A DNA stretch of 64,000 bases from Magnaporthiopsis rhizophila (Eukaryota > Ascomycota > Sordariomycetes > Magnaporthales > Magnaporthaceae). Both the position numbers and the translations under genes were made by a program. Shown piece after piece: positions 1-10,675 of this stretch (its first letter is position 1; each line of letters opens with the position of its first letter). The DNA is taken from contig PYSS01000164.1 in assembly GCA_003049465.1 (NCBI GenBank), forward strand, positions 1 through 64,000, in the 5' to 3' direction. The notes under the pieces were generated by a model that saw only the letters and a list, made by a program, of their open reading frames with translations, was not told the origin of the DNA and searched no databases.

Positions 1-249
1 CTCCCCAACAGTCCGGACGCCGTCCACCTCAGCTGGCCGGCCCCAGCCGGAATTGTCCCGTTGCTCCCGGCGCGTTAAGCCTACCGGGCTCGGCCGCGAC
101 GCTACCGCGACGCGCGTCATGATGGCGGAGTGACGGATAGGAGCAGTCGTCGCGGACGCAACAAGAGAGCCTTTTCGCAGCCCACCGGCCCGTTTGGTTG
201 TGCCCGCCCTGCCTCACTCCCTTCGTCGGGCCGGCCCACGCCGTGCCAA

Positions 250-713
250 GCTATCGCGCCTCGGCGCGCCTGCGAGTTGGCCTAGAGAAGTCGGGAACCT
301 CCGGCAACGTCACAACCGCTGTATGCAGCTTCACCACGGCCCGGAGCGCCTCATGAAAATGCTGGTGGCGTTGCGTCAATGCTGTGCCCAAGCCAATGTG
401 CCGTTGCCCTCAACGAGGCTCCTTGGGAACAAATGTACAGAAAGGCGGCGACTTTCTGCTTCCTGGAGACCCAACGAGAGCCCTTCAGGGCCGTTTGATC
501 TTTGAGCCAGTCGCAGAGGCTACGGAAAGTGCTCTTGTGTATGCGCAAGAGGTCAGAGAATTGTACAGCGCTCGCTGCAAGCAGGGAGCAGATCACCTCC
601 TCGCCGGCATTCAAGGAAAGGTGTTGAGATCCGTAGATAGCTTCACTGACGCCCAGGGGGGGCACAGAAGGCGACAGCGCCCGCGACTTGCATGTAAAAT
701 AGAAGGAGGGCAC
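250..713 (-). pseudogene. PIF/Harbinger (HARBI1-like) transposase relic
   Basis: The frame reading down from 713 contains a stretch typical of the N-terminal part of fungal Harbinger-type transposases: STFRSLCDWLKDQ, then SRKQKVAAFLYICSQGAS, then ATAHWLGHS. It stops at 351. A second frame, entered near 360, continues the family pattern with FHEALRAVVKLHTAVVTLP, so a small indel has broken the gene. No DDE catalytic region follows before the window edge in an open frame, so this is a truncated, frameshifted copy. The family motif pattern is recalled knowledge; the frame change is directly visible. No terminal inverted repeat or target duplication could be identified. Confidence 0.6.
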
Positions 714-1125
714 GCGAGCGAGCCTAAGAGAAACATGTTGGCAGTAGGTAGTAGGGACCGGCCAGGGGCCATAGAATTAACGTCTGACATGAGTAGGCTG
801 GCGCTCTCCTGCGGCTGAATGCCCTTAAAATGCAAAAATTGGCAGATAAACAATTGTTGATTAGGTCACACTGCCTAGCCTTCTGGCTGTCAACCGAGTT
901 GACGGCTGTTTATCAACATGAACGGATCTACGCCAGGGCTATGCAGGGCCGCATTGACGAGAGCCGGGGCCTGGCAGAAAAAGTACTTCTGACAAGCCCT
1001 AGGCCCTTATTCTAGTGCTTATTTAAGGCATCTTGCCGAGCCCGTCAACAGTTCAACAAGGGCTAAATAAAATTTGTGTGTGTCAACAGTTTGAAGCGAA
1101 CACGACCCTACTCTCGACGTCTCCT
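714..1125. other. Intergenic, no gene seen
   Basis: No frame here shows recognisable protein character. It separates the transposase relic from the 3' end of the NLR-like gene. Confidence 0.5.
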
Positions 1126-3488
1126 TCAAACAATATCCTCCTCGGCGAATTCGATAAGGCCTTTCCCACGAACCAGGGCCAAAAGATCTTTGCCGTATGA
1201 TTTCCACAAAGTGCCACCCTCGATTCTGGATTTGATTCTCTTTTCCAGAACCCGACGAGGCGCGAAATTGGCTTCCAGGAGAATCTCGAGGGTTTTCAGT
1301 TTCATATTCAGGGAGCTGGCGGAATAGCCGCAGTCCATGGAAGGCCACAGTGCGCGCTCAATCATCATGTCCAACCAGTCCCTCTCGTGTTTGGTCCAGA
1401 GGAATGTCGACAACATGTGGAACCGCGGGCTTTTGGAAGGGGAACCGCTTTCGAGTCTGGCACGAAGGTACTGTGGGCAGGCGAGCTCGATCGCCAGAAA
1501 CCAACGAAGAGCCGCGTCTGATTGGTGGTCATAAATTGGCCTATCCCAAATATCAAGGCGCATCAGGGAGTACCAAACGTTTTCACCCTCGAGCCTATCA
1601 ATGATCCGGAGCAGCTTGGCCCTGACTTCAGGTGAGTTATCGCAAGATCGCCCGAATTTGTAGACCCCGAAAATAAAAAAATGATCAGATTGGGACAATG
1701 CACTGAGAGCGGACGCGATGACAAGGCCTGGCTCGTAGCCTGTTGGCCCATCACTGACGATTGTGTCCTGCATGTCCTGCAACCATTCAAACGCCGTCCG
1801 ATGGAGAAAGTCGACGGCGCTGTATCTCCCCTGATCGCCAGTGACCTGCAGCATGCCGCCCGTGCATCCTGCTAGCCGCCGTTCCAGCAAGGGAACGATC
1901 CCGGTTATTTCCTCCTTGGAAGGTGGTTGCGGAGGCCGTTCGAGATCTTCATGGTTGATTGCCGCCCAGAATACCCAACCGGTGACGGGGTCGTCGGGTA
2001 CTACCTTCTCCAGCGAAACATGATCTGGTACATTATGGAGGCCTCTCTGCGAAAGGGCTCGCTGAGCCGTCTACGCATCGTCTCGTATAACTGCGTGAGC
2101 TCTGCCGGCAGCGCTTCGGACACCTCCCGGATGGCGCGGATGCTGTTGTTATCTTGAGCCGTGATCACCAGCCTTTCGACCACTAGAACCACCCAAAGAA
2201 ACACGCCCTTTGCCTTGTCCACAATCTGAAGTTCGAGTTCCTCAATATTGTGAGGGTCTACCACCCGGATCTCTTCAAACGAACGACTCTCTTTTATTCG
2301 CGTGTGCACGTAATGCTCAATGTCGGGTTTGGTGAGATGCTCCATGCGGAGGGACGGATACGTAGCGAATTTATCCCTGAAGGCGTTCAACGGACGACTG
2401 GAGAAGCAGAGCTTCACGTTGTGATCTCGGCGGAGCTGCGTGAGGAACGAGATCAGTTCCGATGGATCCCCTTCGTACTCGTCCAACCCGTCGACGAAGA
2501 CCGCGACCCGATGAGTATCGCGAAACGCATGAAGAAGCTCGGCGATGGCGTCTTTGAGCTGATCGACTGTCCAATCCGGAATGTTGGAAGCCCCTACTCC
2601 GGCAAGCTGGAAGTACGTGTAATGGTTTCTGGCGATGAGCCGGCAGAGGTTCGGCCGCCGGGAGAGGAGCTGGTAGAGCATCGTACGCAGGAGGCCGACC
2701 TGGCTTTTTTGCCTAGAGGACCCCGGGTTCCAAATGTAGATGCCGCATGTGATAAGCTTAAGCCCGCCAGCCCACCGGCGAAGGCGTTCCTCGACTTGTG
2801 TGTTTGTGCAGATGAACTTCATCAAGGTGCTTTTTCCGGACGCGGGCTTGCCAGTGATCCAGTAGGGGGTGTCGTTGGCCGTGGATTCCAACCATTCTTT
2901 GAAGCCTGTCCGGTGATGTGCCGGTGAGGGCCCGCCACTATCGCCAGTTTCATCGCTCTCACCGCCTGAGCCGCTTTCGGTGTCCTCGGAGCCTCCCTCG
3001 CCAAGTAGCCATCGGAAAGTATCGGGGAAAGGAGTTTGGATCTGATCTTCTCGGGCCGTCATATCGTTGAACCGGAGCCCCTCGAGGATTTTCTGTCCGA
3101 CAAAATTGTCGTTGGTTGATATAGGAGATTCCTCGACTCGATTGATGGACGGCTCAGATGCTTTCTCTGCCGCGATGATCGATGTCCACAACGCCTTCTC
3201 CATCGTGTCTCTCTCAGACATGCCGCTAAACCCTTGGCGGGAGCCTGGTTGGAGGTTGTCGACGCCTTGCTTCACGGAATGAAGGGTGTCTTGCATTTTG
3301 CCGACGTGTTCTCTGCCCAGCAGCATATGGGTTGGGGTTAGTTTCAAGCCGTGAGGGGCGAGCGGCAGGGCTGCGGGGCGGCCCTCGTCCGATCGCTGGA
3401 TCTCCGAGTACAGCGAGAGCAACTTGCCTCCGAAGTCGGCAAAGGCGACGACGCCCGTGGCGATGGAAAGCGCGCTGAATGGATCCAT
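1126..3488 (-). CDS. NACHT-type NLR-like (STAND) protein, frame broken near 2005
   Basis: Fungal NLR-like NTPase of the kind used in self/non-self and stress signalling. The ATG at 3488 gives MDPFSALSIATGVVAFADF, a common fungal NLR N-terminal segment; an upstream in-frame TTG was ignored. Walker A GKPASGKST is at about residues 213-221 and Walker B VAVFVDGLDE at about 328-337, followed by SSRPL, as in Nephrocystin-3/NACHT modules. This frame ends with a TAG at 2001-2003. The frame that carries on (FWAAINHEDLE, then AVDFLHRTAFEWLQD, to the stop at 1126) is offset, and I found no plausible GT-AG intron joining them. A one- or two-base indel (sequencing error or pseudogenisation) is the simplest reading. 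The C-terminal part resembles the DUF7791 region that follows NACHT in many fungal NLRs. No WD40 or ankyrin repeats are seen, so the effector and sensor ends may be short or lost. Confidence 0.75.
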
Positions 3489-4527
3489 CGCCCGCGGCTC
3501 CTCTGTACCGTCTGTCCGGTCTGGCAATGCTTAAGAGGTAGTCAGGAGTCCTGACTAGGTATGGACGGAGGGAGCAGGGGGGGAACGAAGGGGGGAGACG
3601 AGATTTCCTTGGGGGTGGAAGTTTTCTGCACATGCTGGGCACTGCGGACCATTGGCTGGCTGCTGGGTGCAGGCAAATAAGGAGGAGGGGGTCGTGTCGC
3701 TTCGTTACAGGCTGGTCAACACAACGGATACGCCACACGGGGATGATCACGGCTGGAACGATCGCCTGTAGGGAAACAAGCGCCCTCACTAAAGTAGGGC
3801 TCCTAATCGGGCAACGGCCCGGGAATGGTACCCGCGTATTGCACACAGGCTTCCGTTCCTAGGGTAGAATACCCAAGGAAGGTGCCGAACAGTACAGCTC
3901 TGTAGGGATTCAGGGGGACTTCAGAGATTTAGTCCTTGCAACTGTGATCTGTGCGGTCTGGCTGATAGACCAGATCAACCGGATCACTTACGACACCTTG
4001 GCGCGGATCACACAGATAATTCTCGGCTTACCTAAGCGGGTGCCACGTGACTCTTCTTTCCCTCTTGGTGCGGGGTTGGGGTGCTGTCCCTGGCTGCCCC
4101 TGAGTCGCCCTACATTAGCACCCTGCTTAGACAGGCACACTACACAGGCTGCTCCCGAGAAGGCCTCTAATACTGGGCAGATTGTGGTAAGTTAGAGAAG
4201 GATGGCCAGGTTTGCAGTTATAGAATTGTCCGTTTGTGGAAGATCGCGGGCTAGTCCAGCGGCGCAGGTCAATCACTGGAGAGGTGATTGACTTTAGAGG
4301 CGCAGAAGAAATGTTTTGGTGCGTCCATCCGGCTTCCTCAGCCTATCAAACCGTGCCGGATGTGACAACGCCTTGCCACGGCGATTGTCAGCTGGTTGGC
4401 AACCAGGATCATGTTCGGTTGTAACACTTTTGTGCCGTTTCTAAATGGCGGCGGCAGGGACGAGGGCCATGGATAGCACCTTGGCGGCGGTCAGTATATT
4501 TGTCTGTTACCAACCGCTTGCTCGGAC
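3489..4527. other. Intergenic, upstream of the NLR-like gene
   Basis: About 1 kb with no convincing coding frame. It would hold the NLR promoter (read leftwards) and the missing 5' part of the DUF6594 gene if that gene once extended upstream. Confidence 0.4.
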
Positions 4528-5326
4528 ATGGTCTCAGGCACGGCCGTCCGAGCCCGCGAGTATATGCGTGAATGGGCTCAGCCAGACTGGCCAGGCAACC
4601 CGTTCCATTTCAAGACCGAGTGGTCCCCGGAGCGCAGCCTGCTCCAGGAGCACGGCCTCGACCCGATGCCCGTATTCCACCGCGCGATCCCGAAGAAGAC
4701 CCGGAGGAAATGCCTGGCGGGCCATGGGACTATGTCTCCACGGTGAAGACCCGTTTTCTGTACTACTTGCTGGCCATCACCGGCTCCGTCATCCTCACGG
4801 TGCCCACGATAACCATGGCCCTGATAGCCAGCACACCGAGTCTGGCTATGGTGTCGGCCTTTACCGTTGTATATGCCGTCGGGCTTTCGTATAAGTCGGG
4901 TACCCCCCTTTCCGACCACCCCCCTGTCCGACCACTTTTTTACTATGGGGCCCTATACAAATTTACGATTTTATATTTAAGGATATAAAATTGAAATAAA
5001 ATCGTTTATTTTTAACGTTTATTACGGGCCTTATTTTATATGGAATTTTATAATTTATTTTTTGGAATTTTTATTAAATTTAGCTTTATTTAATAATAGT
5101 TTCCTTTTATTTTTACGATTTTATTTCGATTTTATATCCTTAAATATAAAATCGTAAATTTGTATAGGGCCCCATAGTAAAAAAGTGGTCGGACAGGGGG
5201 GTGGTCGGAAAGGGGGGTACCCGACTTATTTCTCCGAGCAGACTGCCGATCGAGCTGCTCAGCGCCACGGCCGCTTATGCTGCGGTCTTCGTGGTCTTTG
5301 TGGGAGGGACTACCAACCAGGGGTGA
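4528..5326 (+). pseudogene. DUF6594-type integral membrane protein, split by a MITE
   Basis: The C-terminal half of a DUF6594 protein is clear: a Pro/Gly-rich linker (EEMPGGPWDYVS), two membrane segments (YYLLAITGSVILTVPTITM and a second ending VVYAVGLSY), and, after the 4894-5226 insertion, the family's closing segment LLSATAAYAAVFVVFVGG, with a stop at 5324-5326. Removing the element plus one TA copy joins the two sides in one frame, with TAT-ATT at the junction. Upstream, REWAQPDWPGNPFHF to VFHRAIPK reads in a different frame from the membrane part, with the change near 4682-4690, so there is also a small frameshift. The true start was not found; 4528 is only the first ATG of the upstream frame. 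Function of the family is unknown. I judge this a pseudogene. Confidence 0.65.
4894..5226. mobile_element. 333-bp MITE with 112-bp inverted repeats and TA target duplication
   Basis: The ends are inverted copies: AGTCGGGTACCCCCC at 4894 and its complement ending at 5226. The repeat runs about 112 bp each side (4894-5005 against 5115-5226) with one visible mismatch (T at 4992 against C in the other arm). The centre, about 109 bp, is very AT-rich and codes nothing. TA dinucleotides at 4892-4893 and 5227-5228 flank it as a target duplication, which with the AGT terminus fits a non-autonomous Tc1/mariner (Fot/Pogo-type) element. The near-identical arms suggest a recent insertion. The super-family assignment is inferred from the TA duplication only. 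Confidence 0.85.
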
Positions 5327-5777
5327 GAAGAATGTCGCCAAGATGATTCCCATTGTGTATCTTAGGGATAGGAAAAAGAAATGATCGTGTTGGGCTAACC
5401 GTTTCTCATTGGCGGCTTGTCGCCCTTTGTTTTTGGTCGTTGTCCATTCATAATAGTCTTGAACTCGGCGAGCCTTCAGGACAAAAGAAATTGAATTCCT
5501 TTAATCAGCCAGATATACCTATGCATGGATTTGAAAAGTTTAAATACGAGACGGGAGGCCGGATTGTTGCAAGAAAGTTTCGATAGATCTCGAGGTAAAC
5601 CGGGTCGGTCATCAGGTGTCTGTTTGCCTATCACCAGCAAAGATCCTACGCAACAGTGTAGACAGTTCAGTCACCTCGGTAACCAATCCGGACGAGAAAT
5701 TACTTACCAGTTTGCTACATATCTCCAGGTGAGGTATCAGTAACTATTCCGGTAAGTTCCGTCCCAAAAAAAAAGCC
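5327..5777. other. Intergenic, no gene seen
   Basis: Moderately AT-rich. Probably 5' flank of the gene starting at 5778. Confidence 0.4.
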
Positions 5778-6401
5778 ATGTCCGCAACCGCTACATACCC
5801 ACCCATCATGGCAGGCGGTAACTTCCACAACCAGTCCACCCCTCTCGCGATCAGAACTCTCCAGCCACCGTCCAAGATCCCCAGGCCGCAGCAGAACCAA
5901 GGCACCCCAGTGGCCAAGAAGCAAGTTAAGCTCCCCAGGATCAAGCCTCTGGGATCTCGGACGAATTCCGCCGGAGAGCCCTGCCCGAACGCAGAGTGCA
6001 CAGGGGGCATGCAGGAAGAGATCCACGTCGGCAGCGAACAGACTCTCTACTTGAGTTGCACCGCCAGATGCGGCTTCCTGGCCAAACTTTATTGGGTTTC
6101 CGGGGTAGGATACCGCGAGGCTCGCTGCAGAAACTGGATGGAGGAAGCCCAACACGAAAAGGAGGAGGCGGAAAGGAACAGGGAGCCGTTGCCCTCCCCA
6201 TTTTGCTGGGGGCGGCCGACGTTTGATGTTCACTTTGACCCGATCGACTGGAACCCCCCGCAGCTCACAGAGCCCTGGTGGTCCGGGGTTGTCAATGCAG
6301 GTGCAGGTGGATGGAATGGGCGTTCTGAGCCGCCGTCACCTCGAACCCGTCCGGTGCTGGTCCAGAACCCTTTCTCTAACAGAGGATTCGAGTCCTGGTA
6401 G
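5778..6401 (+). CDS. Hypothetical 207-aa protein with a four-cysteine motif
   Basis: Single open frame with a good start context (gccATG). The first 60 residues are Pro/Gln/Lys-rich and look disordered. A central block has CPNAEC, then about 23 residues later CTARCGF, a spacing (C-x4-C, C-x3-C) that could bind one zinc and recalls GRF-type fingers without matching their canonical pattern. A short charged helix (EEAQHEKEEAERNREP) and a Trp/Pro-rich tail ending NRGFESW follow. I do not recognise the family. An intron downstream of the stop cannot be excluded, because AGGTAAGT-like sequence lies near 6411. Confidence 0.45.
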   Translation: MSATATYPPIMAGGNFHNQSTPLAIRTLQPPSKIPRPQQNQGTPVAKKQVKLPRIKPLGSRTNSAGEPCPNAECTGGMQEEIHVGSEQTLYLSCTARCGFLAKLYWVSGVGYREARCRNWMEEAQHEKEEAERNREPLPSPFCWGRPTFDVHFDPIDWNPPQLTEPWWSGVVNAGAGGWNGRSEPPSPRTRPVLVQNPFSNRGFESW

Positions 6402-7453
6402 CATGTTGCAAGGTAAGTATGAGCATATCTTTGACGAGCACGCTTCTTGTTTCGTTTTTGATATGATCATGGCTTCAGAGTAGTATACAATTTCGACGTT
6501 AGAGAAAATACAATTTCTTTGCTCCGGTTTGAAATTCATTATTAGAGAATTCTCATGTAGACGTGAGATGACAGAAAAGGTAAGCAATGCAGCTGTATTA
6601 CACGGTCGGTGACTCGATAGTGACACCGAAATGGAGGATACGAATATTATAGTGCCTGGCGGGATGTGCTGGTAACGATGGAGTAGCTACCATCTAGAGT
6701 CTCGTTCCAATGCCCTCACTTCCTCAGTCTAATGTGGTAGTCTCAAAGATATGGGGTTCAGACGTACAGGGAACGTGAAGTTGACCGAAGCTTCGAGCGC
6801 GTAATTCACGACAGTGACCACATCTACTTGTTTTATTTCGCTTTTTCTGTACCGAGGCCAAAACAATGGTTCGGACGTCGACGTTGACGCGGCGGCTGAC
6901 TGGTAGATGTCTCGCGGATGCGATTGTCCACGGGTTAAGCCTTGGGGCGCAGTCTAGCCGCGTCTAAGCACAGCCCGCACGAATGCAGGGACTGATCAGG
7001 CGGACGGGCGACAGATGTTGTGGGCCTGCTGACAGCCTGGGAAAGGACAGCCAAGCCGAAGGTGTCTAGCTCTAATTGTGCCGCAGAGCTATCGCGACAC
7101 CGACGCCAGATTTAGTGACCGTTAGTGAGTTGGTGTGGTGTATAATTGGCACAGAGATACGACAATAAACTGATCTTCTGGTTAGCGTGGCTGAGATTTA
7201 GGCGAGATGGTCCACGTTGGCTGGACTGGGACGTTCCTTCGTCGCACACAAGCCCCAATCGATGGCCTTCGACTTCCTCTGATGTCAGCCTCACAGGCGT
7301 GTGGGCCAATTTAAACGGCCCTTGTTCGCTTGATCGATCCCCAGACCTGGCGCCAATTCCGTCGTGCGCCCATCGCGCATTGGTTCTTACAGAGTATCTA
7401 CATCTGCAAGGCCGTCCGGCAGCGACCCAGTAGCCGGCAGGAGCCACATAGCA
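6402..7453. other. Intergenic, promoter side of the glycine-rich-domain gene
   Basis: About 1 kb with no supported coding frame. A long minus-strand open frame reaching into this stretch is antisense to the next gene's first exon. Confidence 0.4.
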
Positions 7454-10287
7454 ATGGGCAACAAGCACGCGCAGACCTCTCCTAATCCCCAGTCGCCAGC
7501 TGCTCCCCCACCGGCGTACACCGATGGCATCGACATTACCGCAGCGTTTGCGAGCCTCAGCCTGTCGGGTGAGCCGCGAGATCCGACTGCGGACAGCTGC
7601 CTCGCCCACCTGAAGCTTCTCGCGGCCTTCCACGCCCTCAAAGAGGACATTGGCTATACAGATGGTCTCTGGGGGATATGGGATGACCAGGCCTGCCACG
7701 ACGGGAAGCAGGACGGGAAACGACACGAAACAGCCAAGACTCCTGACAAGGGCGACAACAATGGTGCCGCAACAGGTGGCGCGGCGGCCGAGCTCCTCAG
7801 CAGGAGCCGCGAGAAGCGCTGGGCCGTCTTTGTCGCGCGGGCGGCCGACCGCTACGAGGCGTGGTGTAAGGCCATTATGCAGCCGTTCGAGCCCTTGACC
7901 GAGGCGCAAATGCGGGAGCCCCTGAGCACCAAGTATGAGCAGTTCCCGACGCGAGGGCGGGCCCGGCAGTGGTCTGCTGTCGAGCTGCCGCCTCTCGACG
8001 TGCTCATGGTCTGGCACGCGCACATGCTCAATCCGAGGGCCTTCCTCGAGGACATGATGCGATGTGGCGCCCAGGAGTATTGGATCGCAGGGATGCCGTG
8101 GAACCTGGTGAACGCCGCCATCGACTCCAACTTCAACTACAATGTTTCGGACGACGCTAAAGCTCGCTGGACGGGGCTGACTGGTTGCCAATGGAGCAGC
8201 ACGGACGATTCCATGTTCAAGGAAGTGTCGTGTCCCGCGTGCTCGGAGCGTCTTCAACTCAAGTGGTCAACCAGTGGGTTTGATGAGAATGGGAGCCCGA
8301 GGAACATTACCGAGTAAGTTCTCTGCATCTCTATCATAGCCAAGCCTTACTTTCAAGGAGACAGTATCTCTAACGATATTGTCTCCCCCTCCGTTTTCCC
8401 CTTCCCCCATGTATAGTGCGGCACAGCTCGTGGGTAGCGGCTACGGAGATGGCGAGTTCTCCCATAAATGCCACAGGTGCAACGTTACGATCAACAAGGA
8501 GCTCCTGAGCACCGCCAAGTTTGTGCGCGACACCAAGTCTCTCCTGCACAGATCCTGGCCCTTGCCCGGCACGATCCTCGACCCGACGACGGGCGGGCCA
8601 GAGCTGGAGCCCGCCAACTACGACTCGGACCGCACCTACCCCAACAGGCTCGTCAAGAAGGGCGCCCGCGCCGAAATCCTCGAGCTAGTTCGGCCAGGCG
8701 GCAGCGATGGCCTGCCCCCGACCATGGACGACGTGCGCGCCGTGCTCGAGCGCACCATGGCGGACACGGCCCGGCACTACGAGGCGACAGGTCAGCGGCG
8801 CACGCCCTACGCGAGCCGGCCGTTTGTGCGGCGAATGATGCGCGCCTACTGGCAGAACTTCTCGCCCTTCGCCATCGACCTGGTCGGCGCCGTCACGCGC
8901 CAGTCCATCTTCACGGCCAAGATGGCGCAGCTCGACTGGCTGCACAGCCCCGCCGCCAGGGAGACGATGGAGCGGCTGATTAAGAAGTACGGCCGCTTCT
9001 TCGCCATCATGGCCCAGTGCCCGTACAACATCGCCGTGCCCACGCTGGACGTCGACCTGGCCTGGCACACGCACCAGCTGAGCCCGTCGGCGTACTATGC
9101 CTTCTCGATGCGGCTCACCAAGAAGTTTGTCGACCACGACGACAAGATCGACGAGTCGAAGCTGTCCACCGCCTTTGCCTGGACGAGCCGGACTTATCAG
9201 TCGAAGTACGGCGAGGTGTATTCGGAATGCACTTGCTGGTACTGCGAATGTATTGTGTCCTCTGCTCGTCTCTTTCCCTACCACCCCATTTTATTTGCGA
9301 ACGCTGCTGACGATGCATAAAAAAAAAAAAGCCGTCCGAGCATCCCATATAAACCCTATCGGAAAGATGCTCGGAATATCGAGAAACGATCAGAGTATGT
9401 TTGTTTCCTCCCATTTCCTCCTCTGTTGCTTTCGTCCCTTCCGATGCCTATCAGAAGGCTGAGAGAGAGAATCGGCCGGGCAGTCTCGGAGACGTTCCAC
9501 ACATCGGGTCGCGCCAAGCTCTGCCCGCCCGACAACTCGGCGCACATATCGGCGCACAACGCCGTCCGCACCGTCGGCGGCGACGACCGTCGCGGCCGGC
9601 TCCTCCAGCACATGCAGGCCCGGCATGACCGCATGCTGGAGGCGAGCTACGCCAAGGCGACCAAAAGGGCCCAGCAGAAGGGCAGGCAGCTGCCGCCCAG
9701 GCAGGAGTATTACACCCACTGGGGCTATTCGTACTTTAGTGGGTTTTCTCAGCTTATCATATTATTATAAGCGACTTGGGATGGTTTCCGCGTCGGGACC
9801 AGGCTGACCGGTTGCTATAACAAATCCAAACAGTGTACTCACCCTACGTCTACCCAACCTACTTCAGCCCCGAGATATACTGCGGCTGGGACGATTCAAC
9901 CGTCCATGCTGGCCAGGGCGAGTACGCCAACTGCTGCCAGGGCAGCTGCGGCTCGGCGGCCGGCGGCGGATGCGCCACCGCGGGCGTGAGTTTCTCCACC
10001 TAAGGCCCTTTCCCCGGTGCGACGGAGCAGGACATGGAAATCGTGCTGACGCGAAAATGTGATCTCTCCAGAGTGTTTGTGGCTCGACGGATTTTGGCAC
10101 CGGTGATAGCGGTAAGATCCTAAGCTTCCCTGCGCCATCCACCCCCAATACCGAGGCATTTTTTTTTATCGGGGCTAATACTGTTTTTGCGATAGGCGGG
10201 GGCTCTAGCAGTGGAGGCTGCGGGAGTAGCAGTGGAGGAGGTTGCGGGAGCAGCGGCGGTTGCGGAGGCGGTGGTGGTGGGGATTAA
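7454..10287 (+). CDS. Glycine-rich domain-containing (GRDP/DUF1399-type) protein, seven exons
   Basis: Exons by splice signals: 7454-8313, 8417-9249, 9332-9394, about 9466-9738, 9834-9985, 10072-10111 and 10196-10287, giving about 770 residues. Both DUF1399 repeats carry the hallmark segment, first LDVLMVWHAHMLNPRAFLED and then VDLAWHTHQLSPSAYY. A Cys-rich CTCWYCE follows, and SAHISAHNAVRT marks the conserved C-terminal block. The last two exons encode a Gly/Ser/Cys-rich tail (SSSGGCGSSSGGGCGSSGG). The start is the first ATG, giving MGNKHAQTSP. The acceptor of exon 4 is uncertain: 9466 and 9484 both keep frame. In plants GRDP proteins are linked to stress and RNA-related roles; the fungal function is not established. 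The gene converges with the Zn2Cys6 regulator, with about 390 bp between their stops. Confidence 0.88.
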
Positions 10288-10675
10288 TGTGTCTCCGTTC
10301 GCGTTTGCTATGGGAAATCAATCATCACTTTGTGGGCAAGGATCTTTAGACATTTATTCCTGGTGGGCGTCGTGGCAATGCAGCGTCAGGGAACTACCTA
10401 GACACTAAACAAGGGCTTTTACCTGGCGTTGGAATATTGGAATACATTCGTCTGGCGCTCCCAGCACGGCCAAGCAAATACGAGAAGCGAGCATCACACG
10501 ACTCTGTTGATGGCTACAGATATTAAGCTGGTTGTGCCTAACGTCATTGGGTAGACAAACACAAGGTGAGGTTCAGTGTACCAAAACCAGATGGTGAAAG
10601 CTAGGATCCGCATCCAAACAAAAGGGTCACGCTAAAACACGAGACGTTGTGCTACAAACGGCCAGGCACTCATAC
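10288..10675. other. Short convergent intergenic region
   Basis: Shared 3' flank of two convergent genes. No coding signal. Confidence 0.5.

Noticed and set aside
2250..2927. Plus-strand open frame of 225 codons
   Set aside because: Antisense to the NACHT module of the NLR-like gene.
6375..6405. GGATTCGAGTCCT, resembling a tRNA T-arm
   Set aside because: The stem does not pair properly, and the sequence is the end of a coding frame (NRGFESW).
7112..8257. Minus-strand open frame of about 380 codons
   Set aside because: Antisense to the first exon of the glycine-rich-domain gene, which has clear family motifs.
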